Assembly: GCF_024586455.1 (NCBI RefSeq)
Contig: NC_065921.1
Coordinates: 77,080,720-77,144,719, forward strand
Length of the DNA: 64,000 nucleotides
Reading direction: 5' to 3'
From: Bactrocera neohumeralis
Taxonomy: Eukaryota; Arthropoda; Insecta; Diptera; Tephritidae
Below the pieces are notes generated by a model that made no database searches, was not told the DNA's origin, and worked only from the letters and a program-made list of their open reading frames with translations. Shown here one piece after another: positions 23,440-34,850 of this stretch; the stretch's first letter is position 1; the number at the start of each line of letters is the position of its first letter. The translations under genes and the position numbers were made by a program.

Positions 23440-23841
23440 GGATCATAATATCGAAATATGAGGCTTTTTAGTGCTACTTTCTCCAGGCTGGAATAGCAAC
23501 AACAATATCAGCCTCGATATCTAACGCAGAATAGCTCTTACTAACAGCTGATACTTCGGACTGAGTAGGCAATTAAGAAGTAAAGTCCTATCTCGACGAA
23601 CAAAGACAAACTTTTACAAGTCCTCATGGCAAATAACGAAGTCAGTGGAACGACGACCTGTACCTACATACATACATATTATACGACGAAATTGACATAG
23701 TTCAGTAAATTAAGAGACAGCGGTTACACTGGCAAGATCACGTCGTCCGAATGGATGAAAACAGTTCAGCTCTCAGCTCTGAGAGTATTCGACTTGGCTA
23801 TATCATCAAACGGCAATAAAAAAGAAGAAGAAGCGTTTTAT
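23440..23841 (+). mobile_element. Decayed, internally deleted 3' end of the RTE-like element
   Basis: The plus strand matches the 3' part of the intact element at 46723-50003. It has GTGCTACTTTCTCCAGGCTG (the SAFSRLD region), then the region encoding the ITLANRCYFGLSRQLKSKV segment in broken frame, then DEIDIVQ, IKRQRLHWQDHVVRMDEN, and a terminal (AAG)n tail at about 23825-23836. Internal deletions and stops make it dead. Its orientation is opposite to the intact copy. Confidence 0.85.
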
Positions 23842-23984
23842 CACTAGAAAGGCTCAAAAAGGCTGATCTACATTTATGGCGTACTTTAACGTCTTCTCTT
23901 TTTCTTTGAGTCTTTGATATATTTCTTGAAAGTTCTTAGTTTCCTGCGCACATTTTTATATTTAATTAATAAAAAAAAAAATTT

Positions 23985-24850
23985 AGATAGGTTGCCACCT
24001 TTATTAAAAATATGCTTCGAGTATACGTTTGCTGTACTTCTTCGTTTTGAGTATATTGCAACTTTAGTTTATCTTATACATTTTTTGCCAAATATTACCA
24101 AGTGGCAAATCTGATTTAAAGAATATTTTGAAACAAAAATTTTTAAAACTAATGCACTGTGACCCCTACATATATTTCTCTTTTAATTTAACTTTCTTTT
24201 TACACAAATTTCAAACAGGTGGCAAGCCTGATTAAAAAATTTCGAAAGTATAATTCTTAATCCTGCTTATGCTGATGTTCTTATTGTTACCAGTAATAAT
24301 TTTGAATAACCAAAAATTAATTTAAAAATTTTTAAACAGGTGGCAACTCTGAACAAAATTTTAAAGTATTGTTTACGCTGATATTGTAACTGTTACATGT
24401 AATTAATTTTAATAACCAAAAATTAATAAAAACTTTTAAACAGGTGGCAACTCTGAATAAAATTTGAAAGTTTTTTTCATAGTCCTCATTATGCTGATGT
24501 TTTAACGGTACCATATGCGTTATTAATTTTATTTACCAAAGATAATACAGGTTTTAAACAGGTGGCAAGACTGATTAAAAAGTTTCTAAATTATATTTCT
24601 TAGCCCTGTTTATGCTGCTATTCTAACTGTAACATGTAATTAATTTTAATAACGAAATATTAATAAACATTTTTAAACAGATGGCAACGCTGTTTAAAAA
24701 GTTGACCTGTTTATGCTGATGTTCTAACTGTAACACGTAATTAATTTTAACAACCAAAAATTCATAAAAAAATTTAAATAGGTGGCAACACTGATTAAAC
24801 ATTTTCGAATTATAAGTGTATTTCTTAGCCTTTTATACATATTCTGATGT
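23985..24850. repeat. Tandem array, period about 100-120 bp (AACAGGTGGCAAC core)
   Basis: The core AAACAGGTGGCAA(C/G)(T/A)CTGA recurs near 24102, 24218, 24337, 24439, 24557, 24677 and 24779. It alternates with GCTGATGTTCTAACTGTAAC, then ATGTAATTAATTTTAATAAC, then CAAAAATTAATAAAA. An inverted core (GGTTGCCACCT) is at 23990. The same core in reverse orientation makes another array at 57545-58335. Confidence 0.82.
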
Positions 24851-25094
24851 TCCAATTGTGATAACAAAGCTGAAAACCGTAATAATTTTCAAATGCAAAT
24901 CTCTTATTGCTTCTACTTGAAACTCATCAGTTCCATTCCAATTCTAAAATATTTCGTTTAATTTATTAAATTTGTTGCACAAAAAGTAGGACCTGTCAAA
25001 AAATATTTCATAAATTCATTGCGGTCAACTGGCAGCATTGATTTCAATAATTTACTTTCTAAGCTTTTAATAGAGTTGTTCATTTCATACTCAC

Positions 25095-25237
25095 CTGAGC
25101 TCTCTACGTGCGCTCACATCGCCATAGTCACCCTTGTCCTGGCCAATGCGCTGGTAATAGTATTTCGCATAGTCATCCAGCCAGACTTCAGCCAAACGCA
25201 CCGAGTTCTTCTTCAACACATTCACACCAGAGCGCCA
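25095..25237 (-). CDS. pgant9: Polypeptide GalNAc-transferase exon: catalytic domain C-terminal part
   Basis: This exon is 143 bp, from acceptor TTTTTGCAG to donor CAG|GTGAGT, starting at phase 0 and ending with two bases of a split Arg codon. It reads WRSGVNVLKKNSVRLAEVWL, then DDYAKYYYQRIGQ, then GDYGDVSARREL. The NSVRxAEVWLDxYxxYYY block and the GDVSxRxxLR block are conserved in the family. It sits between the metal-site exon (29680-29898) and the YLDNVYPE exon (22807-22897). Confidence 0.92.
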
Positions 25238-27293
25238 CTGCAAAAATAAGGAAATAAGAAATGAGCAAAATTGAAATGGGAAAAGGGAAACATGAAATTG
25301 AAAAACAATTGAAAATTGTGTAAATTAATAGACACGAAGACGGCAGCAGAGCAAATGTATAAATGAGTTAAGAAGTGGATGAAGGGTGGAGCGGCGCAGA
25401 AAGGGGCACTAATTGAAAATAACAAGAAGACGTGGCAGCTGAGCAAGGAAATTGCAGATGGAGCGCGCATGAGGCAACAATAAAAGTAACGGTATAATTG
25501 GCAATACTGTGTATATATGTATGTATGTATGTATGTGTGTGTGTGTATTTTTGGCGAACACATTCGAGCGCTTGAATTCCGGGAATGTTTCATTAGTGGA
25601 CGCCAATCTTCATTTATACCAAACAATGCAAGGATGCAGAGGCACACACACACACAACACACACATGTATATGCTTGTATGTATATACGCACATGTGTGT
25701 ATAAAATGCCAAATTACTGTCTCAGCTGTAGCGTCATTGAAACACTAATTACCTGCCGCCGGATGGTTGGACGCCTGGTCTCGGGGGCCTCTACGCAATT
25801 TGCTCGTTTTCAAATAATTTCAGCATCACCTGAAAAAGACGCAACGCTGCCGCACCCTAAAGCCAACACAAACACATTTAATATCACCATAGCAACTTCA
25901 TTTGTGCAACACACACGCACACAACATACATATTTGCAGCAATAGCAACAACTTAATGTTCATAAAGAGTTGCTCGGCATTGTTGTTTTTGCCTTTTTGC
26001 CATTCCTTCCTCTTATGCTGTTCTTGGCAGCAGCAGGAACATGATTGTCCTTACTTGCCGCAAACCACAGCAGCGATAATTGCTGAAACATGAGCGCAAA
26101 GCATGTCCCCTAGCACATAGCACGTAAGAAAAACAACAACAAGCTGGTAAAGGAATATCAAGAAAAATTGCTGCTACCGAAAGTGTGTAGACATTGTGTC
26201 AGAATTGGTTGCTTTTAGCTCGTCAGCGCCCGGCTGACTGCATGCGCTTGGCAGGAAGTGCTTTGTGTTTGTCGTGTTGTTATTGTTGGCTGCTGTGCTT
26301 AAATTAAGCTATATTTGAAAATTCTGTGTGCTTAATCATTGGTTATAAGGACGTGTGTTCTAATGCATAGAGTTGCCATATATTTGGAGAAAAAACTTGG
26401 GAGTCCACCGCGAGCCAGTGTCGTTGGAATTGGTGATATCGTGGTCAAATGATAAATGCAGAATGTTATATGATCCAAAACTGTTTTCACGCCGCTGTAT
26501 GAAGTTGGAGTTGTTGTAATTCTATAAAAAGGAAATGGTATTTCTTTAGCTTCCCGATAAATTTCGCTTTCTATCTCAGAAGACAATCGAGGTAATTGCT
26601 ATTGTTCTTTAAGCGATTAAGGTTAGTTAGATCTTCTACGTGTCATCTTATGTCTATACTCTTTGAAGGATAGAGCATACGATTTTGGATATCAAATCGT
26701 CTTACTTGCTTCAGGTCGTTCAGATCAGTTACCTTACATTTATACCGTTCGATGTATTAAAGGGTCTTACTTATTATAGACAACATATCGCTTTATTAGA
26801 GCTATTACTTTTCGCTAATACCTGTTCAGAAAATTGTGTTCATAAAGAGGGTTTTAAGTATTCCCAGCTTTGTCGAATTCAATTCTCATTTCCTTCCGTA
26901 CTGCAGTCTCCCTTAAATACATTCTGGAGCTCATCAAAGCATTTTTGAAAAGTTAACAACAGAACTACGGTTAGACTACATTTTTAGATGGTTTTATTCC
27001 AAAAAGACTTTCGAGAAAAGGTGGCGTGGCCTACAATGGCGCATATATGGACTTGAAGTCACATACTAGCTGTTCTAAAGGTATTTGAAGAAATTCATAA
27101 CCATTAAAAATTGTCCAACTGAACTTAATCCTCTTTTCAAGGCGGATGAGGTCAAAGACATTTTGGCTTAGAGTTCCCAAGTCCGGAGTTAATTCACGCT
27201 TTGTAAGAACTGTAAAATATATATCTCTTCTTTAGACCTTAAAATTCTAATTATCAAAAATTAACTATTGTGCTACTGATGACAGAATCCCTT
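25238..27293. other. Intron sequence
   Basis: This is part of the 4.4-kb intron between the 25095-25237 and 29680-29898 exons. It contains GTATGTATG/ACACAC microsatellites at about 25512-25545 and 25640-25700. I see no exon in the part given here. Confidence 0.5.
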
Positions 27294-27632
27294 CTTTTTC
27301 TTCTTCTTCTATTTTATTGGCGCAGGATGAGATCATTCGAGGCTGTTGTATCGTTTTTATTGGGGGCGTTATTCACGTGACGGGTCCCAAACAAAACCCA
27401 GCGCATAACCCTGGGGAGGGATGGTTCATTTTCCACTTTAGCTCACCTTCAAACTTATGTGCTATGGCTACCCAGAGGATACTTGGTCTAAGGCCGGATA
27501 ATAAATAGAAAGAGAAGAGGATGCTTGTTTGAGCCATATGTGTAAGAATTTTTCCTGGCCACTCCCAAGTGAATGGCGCTCAGAGAACTTTCCTCAATTG
27601 CGTGAACTTCTATACATGACTCCATCTCTTAC
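27294..27632 (-). mobile_element. Short internally deleted RTE-like element (5' end fused to 3' tail)
   Basis: On the minus strand the copy begins GTAAGAGATGGAGTCATG at 27632, matching the 5' end of the intact element (GTAGGGAGGATGGGGGCATG at 50003). It follows that 5' UTR collinearly through GTTCACGCAA, the TATCCTCTGGGTAGCC stretch and the GGGACCCGTCACGTGAATAA stretch to about 27325. It then jumps directly to the element's last bases, CGCCAATAAAATAGAAGAAG, and a GAA tail. All of the endonuclease/reverse transcriptase is missing. Confidence 0.85.
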
Positions 27633-27639
27633 TTAGCAT

Positions 27640-27850
27640 ATTTCTGCCATAGAAATTATATGCTCTTACATATCTGAAGCGAGTTCTAGATAGGGTCACA
27701 CAGGAAGAGAGTAGGTGCTCCACCGTCTCTGCCATGCATACTTTCCTGCACTTTCTACATGTTTCATCGTTAATAATACCCCTTAGCTGTCAACCGTGAA
27801 GTAGTCGTTTCAAGAACCTATTGAGTATAAAGCATGTATGTTTTCTTTCC
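27640..27850 (-). pseudogene. Non-LTR retrotransposon fragment (C-terminal Cys/His motif)
   Basis: The minus strand encodes GIINDETCRKCRK, then ETVEHLLSSC, then SRTRFR, a CxxC...H...C pattern typical of the C-terminal end of RNase H-bearing non-LTR retrotransposon polyproteins (Jockey/R1/I groups). The frame breaks upstream. It directly abuts the 5' end of the internally deleted RTE-like copy. Confidence 0.6.
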
Positions 27851-29679
27851 GCTCCGATTTCCGATCTGTTTGTCAACCCTTCCGGAAATTTCCTTGTGCA
27901 TCGTTTTTAGGGCGCATTGTAAATGTATAACTCTATCTGACTCTCTCGTTTTTACCAATTAATACGTTAACCAAAATATATGGTAACTCTTTCCCTTTCG
28001 ACTTCGTCGTAACTTACACAACATATTCGCTTTGTGGAGCTTCGGTTTCCATGCGAGCGCTCACCCTAGTCAGCCAGTACTCGACCGCTGCTTTCAGCAC
28101 GTGACCTAACAGTAATTGATGTAACAACACATGCGAGTAATAGCAATCCCGCTTACTTCACTCTCTACTTATTCTCCCCTATATTTATATTTGTAGACGA
28201 GAGTATATCCTCACCAAGCATTCACTTTCCCACTATGCACCTCCGTCTCTTAACCGAGTTGCTTATTGTTCGTCAGGTGTTAAACAGCATATAGGTTTTC
28301 TTGCACTGCCCGAACAAATGGAGTGTCAACACTTGGCTCATGGACAGGTGATATCCATGTGTATGTGTTTATGTATGTGTGTACTTAATATGGTGCGCTT
28401 TTATTTTTGCCACGGACAACAAACGGTCTGCTTGGCTAGCCAGGTGGCTTGTTTATTTATTGCACAATATCCTTGGGGGTCTTGGCAACCAAAGTGTGAG
28501 AGTATGGCATGATGGAAGGTATATTCGTATTGTAAGCTCTTATTTCACTCTGGGTGAAGGTTTAAGTGCGCACAAGTGCTTTATATGCCTACTTACATTA
28601 AGGCTTATTTACATACCTACGATTTGTATAGACACTTTAGCTGGACTGAGTAACAAATACAGCAAAACACATGAAAATATCAGACTTTCTACGTTGAAAT
28701 AATATGGATGTTCCGTCACCAGCTTTTATCAAGCCATTAGTATAAAGCGATAAGCGGTGGTTATGAGTCAACCATCTTGTTTATCAAACCAGTTTTTATG
28801 AACCCAAAACTAATAATAAAAGACTTGTAAAAAGCAATGTCGGGGTTTGGGTTTAGAAATGTTCTTGCAGCATAAAATCAGAACAATAATCCACTGAATC
28901 AAAGGTACGAATTGGTATATGAAGGATAGACAGAGTCTCTCAAGTCTAGATCCGTAATCCGTAATGAGTAGGTCGAGTTTAGGACTCAGGCTCATAATAA
29001 TAATTGGATGTATTCTGGATGACCATTGGGATCTATTATTAGTTACCGAAAAAGAGTAACAGAATATTGCGCGAGTTTCTGGATGTATTGTGGACGGCCG
29101 TAGAGTTGGTTGACGGAGTTACATATTGGCAGCATGAATCCCTATAATATGTGGTCCACCCCTTATACAATATATCTTAAGGTCTGGTTAGATCTTATGA
29201 TTAATACAAGCATTGCTTGTATCACACCTAAACGAGTTAGAGTTTGTACGTTTTACGACTTTTAGGACTCTTATAGCCTACCATATAGCTCGAACCAGGG
29301 TTGGACTCAAGTCAACTCAGATCAGGAGCATTCGAAGCAGTCCTGCTGATAGATGTTGGTTTAGTGATGATAATATTAGTTTAGGACTTACTAGCTGCTT
29401 ACTAGTTCGAACTTGTTGGGTGGTGTATGACTCCTCGTGGAAACTGATTCTTTTAAATAACTTTTTCTTAAAGTAGAACAACTTGAAACTCAAGAAATTT
29501 TGTCCTAGTCAAGTTACTTGAGTTGAAACTTCGAGAAATGCAGTTAGGTGACTCTTTTTTCCGATTATAAACTCGCGGGTTATGAAAAAATCGGACCAGC
29601 CATCTTTTCCTCTCTTTTGCGAAACGGGAGATATATTTTAGTTCTCTTAATCTCTACCTCTGCTTTCTGCTCCACTTAC
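27851..29679. other. Intron sequence
   Basis: Non-coding, of more moderate base composition than the deserts. No exon, RNA gene or clear repeat was recognised. Confidence 0.5.
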
Positions 29680-29898
29680 CTTATATGGTGAACGCTTGCG
29701 GAATATATGCCCCACATGTGAGCATGGTATAATCTCCAGTGTGCCACCGCACATCCATGTTTTGAAAGACAATTCCAAATTCTCACCACCCCAAATATCG
29801 AAACCCGAATCATACGTGCCAAGACGTTCGAAGAATTTACGATCAATGGAGAACAGACCGCCAGCCATGGTGGGTGAGTAGACCGGTTCAGCGGAGTT
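29680..29898 (-). CDS. pgant9: Polypeptide GalNAc-transferase exon: catalytic core (UDP-GalNAc and metal-binding part)
   Basis: The exon has 73 codons, from acceptor TCTTTCAG to donor AAG|GTAAGT, phase 0 at both ends. It reads NSAEPVYSPTMAGGLFSIDR, then FDIWGGENLELSFKTW, then CGGTLEIIPCSHVGHIFRK. WGGENLE and the His of VGH are the family's Gal/GalNAc-transferase motif; that His coordinates Mn2+ together with an upstream DxH that is not in this exon. TMAGGLF is the mobile-loop region near the donor site. All key residues in this exon are present. WMCGG replaces the more usual WQCGG. Earlier exons (membrane anchor, DxH motif) were not found up to 64000. Confidence 0.95.
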
Positions 29899-29989
29899 CT
29901 GAAAGAGAGAAAATAAGGTTTTTTATTTAATATTTTTGCTGTGAGTTTATTTTTTTAATAAAATTTTTAGTGCTAAGTGATTTATATGC

Positions 29990-30770
29990 CCTTAAAAGAG
30001 CATATTGAGTTTGCCACAAAGTTTGTAGCAACCAGAAGTGACACGTCCTAGTTAAAATATATATAAATATTTGATCAGCATGATGAGCTGAACTAGTCCC
30101 TCAGTTTTGAGACATAGATCTTAAATTTGCCAAACGTCTTTTTCTCATCAAGGAGCTGCTCATTTGTCGAAACCGTCGATATCACACTGCTATAGCATAT
30201 AGCTGGTCATATAAACTGAACTATCGAAAATAAGTCCTTGTATGGAAAACTTTTTTATTTGATGAGATATCCTTACAAAATTTAGCATGCATTATTATTT
30301 CAGGCAGTAGTGTAAACTATGAACAAATTCTTTAGAACAGGTCACTATAGCATATAGCTGTCATATAAACTGAACTATCGGAATGAAGTCATTGTATGGG
30401 AAACTTTTTTATTTGAGGACGTATCCTCACGAAATTTGGCATGAATTATTGCCTAAAGCAACGGTATATTCTACGAAGAAATTGTTCAGATCGGACAACT
30501 ATAACATATAGCTGCCCTATAAACCGACCGTTCTAAATGAAGTCCTTACATGGAAAACTTTTTCATATAACGAGATATCTTCACGAAATTTGAGATGTGT
30601 TTTTCTCCAAAGCAACGGCACAACCTGCGATGAAATTGTTTTGATCCTACCACTATAGCATATAGCTGCCATACAAATTGACCGATCAGAATCAAGTCCG
30701 TGTGTGGAAAATGATGATTTTGTGAAGCTTCAGAGCAATCGAAGGTAACAGGTTTTCTTAATTTTTTATA
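29990..30770. repeat. Dispersed repeat with about four tandem units of 154 bp
   Basis: After a head region (TTGCCACAAAGTTTGTAGCA, then GATCAGCATGATGAGCTGAA, then AAGGAGCTGCTCATTTGTCG), the unit marker CATATAGCTG recurs near 30196, 30351, 30505 and 30659, spacing 154-155 bp. Each unit contains ATAAACTGAACTATCGGAAT-like, GAAAACTTTTTTATTTGA-like, CACGAAATTTGGCATG-like and AAATTGTTCAGATCGGAC-like segments. Related single or partial units are at 3233, 50921, 54310 and 58380. Confidence 0.85.
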
Positions 30771-31631
30771 CATAAAGTATATTTTTAGTTATCTGACCAA
30801 ATTCTTTCTATAAAAAAATTATTTTTTCTTCAGAAAATACTTCCGAAAACCCCATTTGTTTGCTTTTATTGCTACTACAAATCTACTTTTGCCTTCCCCT
30901 TTGCTTAATCGCTTTCAACTATTTGTACAAATACAAATACGAAGTAGTAGCACTTTGTATAACGGTTCACTTGTCAGTGCTCGCAAATAGATTTAATTGT
31001 TTGATCTCAGCTGTGTAATTAAAAATGTATATGTAGACAGTATTTCCTAGTGTTTGGCATTTTAACCCAACACGCGCTCGATTAGTTAGAATTTCACACT
31101 AATGCAACTTGAAAGTGTGTACTTTCTGTCGATTGCTTAAACACACACATACACACACATGCTTACTTAAATTTATACGAGTGTGTACTTTGCTTTATTT
31201 GAAATGTGTTTCGCTTTTATTGCCGCCCTGTGAGGGCAACAGAGCGGCGTAGTAGTAGCAGAATAACGTAGAGAAATTGTGATTTCAAGTGAAGACTTAC
31301 AAATTTTATATATATACATGTATATGTATATCTACAAAAGTTTGCACGCTTTGAGCTATTAGTATGTGTACGTGTGTGCATGTGAGCTTGAAAATAAATT
31401 GAATCACATAAGCACATTTAATTTTTGTAATTGAAACAAAGCAACATTAAGTTAATTGCACTGACATGAACAGGCGAGCGAGTGCGTGAAAAGAAATTAT
31501 GGGGGGCAAGTTTAATTGTGTGTGTTTGTGTTACGTGTCAGGGAATAATAGCGCGCAAGCACTGTTGCTGCGTTTGGCAGCATGAAATGCCTGATTGTGT
31601 TCATGCGAAAAAAGTCATTTTACAATTATGA
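30771..31631. other. Non-coding spacer
   Basis: Includes ACACACAC and TATATATACATG microsatellites. No gene recognised. It is either intron of the GalNAc-transferase gene or intergenic. Confidence 0.45.
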
Positions 31632-32250
31632 TTTTCCACGGAAACGGCAATTTTGCAAAAATATAAAAATTACTAAAAAATTTTTCAATTGATAAAATTG
31701 CTATAAAAAATATAAAATTGCTATAAAAATGTAATATTGTATGCAAAGAATAAATATTTTCATTAAATTGCTATAATTGACACGTTTAAGTGCAAGTTGA
31801 GCGAAAGTTTTGCAAAAAACGTAGCCTATCCACAGGCGCATTTTCATTTTATGCTGCTTGTGGCATGGATATGTTATTGTTCTTAGAGATAACTGTCATT
31901 TTTTGAGTCTAAAAATAATATTAAATATTTTGAAAGCTAGATAAAAATAAATTAGTCGATATTTTTCTTCGGAAATGGCAAACTTGCAGAAATATAAAAT
32001 TGATAAAATTGCTTTAAAAATGTAATAATGTATACAAGGAATAAATATTCGCATTAAATTGCTGCAATAGACACGATTAAGAGCTGTTTAAGCAATAGTT
32101 ATACAAAAAACGTAGCCTATCCGCAGGCGCATAAGAATTTTTCGCTACTTCTGGTATGGAAATCTTATTATTGGTAGAAATAACTGACACTTTTTAGGTC
32201 TAAAAATTATACTTGATATTTTGAAAGTTAGATAACAGTAGATTAGCAGT
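31632..32250. repeat. Tandem duplication, two units of about 0.33 kb
   Basis: The first unit starts near 31635 (CACGGAAACGGCAATTTTGC) and the second near 31965 (TTCGGAAATGGCAAACTTGC). Both contain CATTAAATTGCT, ACGTAGCCTATCC(A/G)CAGGCGC and GATAACTG(T/A)CA(T/C)TTTTT in the same order. Confidence 0.75.
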
Positions 32251-33460
32251 CGCTAGAGCATTTTAGCTAAGTAAAAACCTTAGAAACAAAACAAAACAGA
32301 CTAGAGCAGAAGTCTTTGAAAATTATGAAAAAAATGGAAATACATAGTGTGTTGAAAACAAAAGATAAATTTACAAACATTAAAGAAAATATTTTTTACA
32401 GGCGATCTGAGACCGGAAATGAAAGAGGAGGGCGTGCTTCAATTTTTAAGTGTTAAAAGTAATTTAACTCGATTTCCAGCAAAACTAGGAGTCGTACAGG
32501 CAAAAGTTATATGGCAATGTTGCAGCTAATGACAAGATATATGACTTTTGTGTACAGACTTTTTTCATATAAGCTCAATATTTATGGAAAAAATTCAAAA
32601 AACCAATAACAATTAAATATTCAGCTCCGAGAGCGCTTAAAACAGCTCAAACACTTCTGTCGAAACAAAAAATCAAAAATTATCAAAATTTGTGTGTTTT
32701 TTTTGAAAAAAAAAAGTTGAATTTTACGGAAAGTTTTAGTCATTTCGAGTTTTGATCAATTTAAAAAACTGGTACGTCATTACATAGAAAACTATATACA
32801 GAAAAGCCAAAACTTTTTTAGGAAACGAAAAATTTGTATTTGCATAGAAAAATAGTTAAAAACCAAAAACTAGCAACTTTTTTGAGTAAAAACATTTTAG
32901 CTTTATACAAAAACCACTTTCCTTTGTGAAATATTTTCATTTCCCATTCAACAACCGTAATCTCTCGTGCAACTGTCATCCCATTCATATTTTGCATTTG
33001 TAATCTACAAACCGTTCGCATTTTTACGCTACAAATAACGCTGTCAGAGCGTGTGAAAAGTGGCGAATAATGCTGGAAACTAGGTGCCAGACAAGTGCGG
33101 CACTTGACCCCAAATGTCTCCTCTAAATGTCCACTTTGCACTGCTTTCCTGCTTTCCGTAGCCAGCTTTGCCTGGTCGTCAGCATTTCCGTAACGGATTT
33201 ATTATTTGTGAAGAAACTTTAGCCGAAAAAAAGAGAGTGCGGCATACAAAAAGAGAGAGAGGGATAAAGAGAGGGCGTAGAATGGCAACAGCCAACAACG
33301 GCGGAAGCGTTTATTTGTGCATTGAAAATAATCTGACGTTTTGAGGGTGGAATAACAACGGCGCTTGTTTGCGCGAAAAATCGACAAAAATTGTCATGAT
33401 TGTGAATATTTTTAGAGACGGGTATGCTTTTTATTTTGGTGAATATTTAGCAACTTAAAT
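32251..33460. other. Non-coding spacer
   Basis: Includes a GAGA-rich tract at about 33230-33272. The minus-strand frame at 32818-33141 has no recognisable domain and is probably chance. Confidence 0.45.
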
Positions 33461-34850
33461 TTTTTTTTTTTTTTGTGTTGAATAGAAAAACTTTACCTTA
33501 AAAGCTGGGCGAAGATTTCGTTATGATTTAAATAAAAAAAAATTATATAAAAAAAATATTATTTTAAACATTAATCAAAAATACTGAATTTAAAAATAAA
33601 CAAATAATTTTACAAATCTGCTAATTTAATTTCATAAATTATTCAAATTAAAAAAAGATTAACTTAAAAAAACTATGTAATTATAAAGTACTAATTCAAA
33701 AAAGAATATTTTAAATTTTTTTTTATTAAAAAAATATTTTTTAATGTTAAACTCATAAAAAAAATTATTTTTTAATTTAAATTTTTTTTTAATTAAAAAA
33801 AATATTTTTTTTATTAAAAATTTTGTTTATTAAATTAATTTAATAATCCTGTAAAAATTTAACTTAATTTAGTAATGAATTCATATCAACTAATTAAGTC
33901 GTACTAAAATATTAATTTAAAAATTTCTAAAAAAATTTAAAAAAAAATAATTATATAATTCCGAATGTTTTTAAATTTAATTTCATAAAAGGTTTAAGTT
34001 AGAAAAATCTGTAATATAAAAGTAAATTAGAAAAAATTGTTTCAATATTAATTTATTTTTTTAATTAAATTAATTCCAAACATTAAAAAATTTCCAAATT
34101 AATTTAGTAATGAATTTATATTGAAAAAAAAGTAATACTAAAATATTAATTTAAAAAATTAATAAAAAAAATATTAAATAAAAACACAAATAATTCTGAA
34201 AATTTTTAAAATTAATTCCATAAAAGATTTAAGTTTAAAAAATAATGTAACAATAAATTATTAATTTTAAAAATTGAAAAACAAAATGTGATATACAAAA
34301 TCAATAAATAATTTCTAATATACTTCCATAAAATTTTTAAATCTAAAAAAATATAAATATGAAAAATGAATATAAAACATGAATACAAAAATTAATAAGA
34401 AAAACATTATTCAATAAAAATTATAAAAAATATTTTTTCATTTTTATTCCAAAAAAATATTTAAATTAAAAAAAATATTACATATTACAAAGTAATAATT
34501 TAAAAACTGAAAAAAATATTAAAAATTATACTAAACTTTTTGTAGCTTAATTTCATAAATAATTTAAAAAAATATTGAATCTAAAATATTAATTAAAAAG
34601 ACTTATAAAATAATTTTGTCAAAAAATATGAAAAATAAAAAAATTAACAAAAAAATTTAAAAATTATTTACTCTCATAAAATTAATTTTTTTTATAATTG
34701 ATTTCGTTAAGGAAAAAATTTTAAAAAAAAAATTTCAATTTCAAAAAATTAATGAATAAAAATAATTCAATATTTTTTCATTTAAAAAATTATCACAAAA
34801 AAATTAATTAAAAATATGAATATTCTTTGAACTGAAAAGTTTACAATTCT
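33461..34850. repeat. AT-rich desert with repeated modules
   Basis: Low-complexity A/T DNA. A module containing TTAATTTAGTAATGAATT(C/T)ATAT followed by ACTAAAATATTAATTTAAAA recurs near 33865 and 34105, about 240 bp apart. No gene. Confidence 0.5.

Noticed and set aside
23985..24850. Possible CRISPR-like array (regular short cores with spacers)
   Set aside because: Cores are imperfect, units are about 100-120 bp with similar inter-core sequence, and the genome is clearly an animal's; this is a minisatellite.
25409..25748. Overlapping frames of Thr/His or Met/Tyr/Cys repeats on both strands
   Set aside because: They follow GTATGTATG and ACACAC microsatellites.
27317..27508. Plus-strand frame of 63 codons containing a GPKQNPAHNPGEGW segment
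   Set aside because: The bases are the antisense of the RTE-like 5' UTR, which is matched collinearly at 49712-50003.
32818..33141. A 107-codon minus-strand frame with several Cys residues
   Set aside because: No recognisable zinc-finger spacing or domain, no good splice or start context, and base composition like its flanks.
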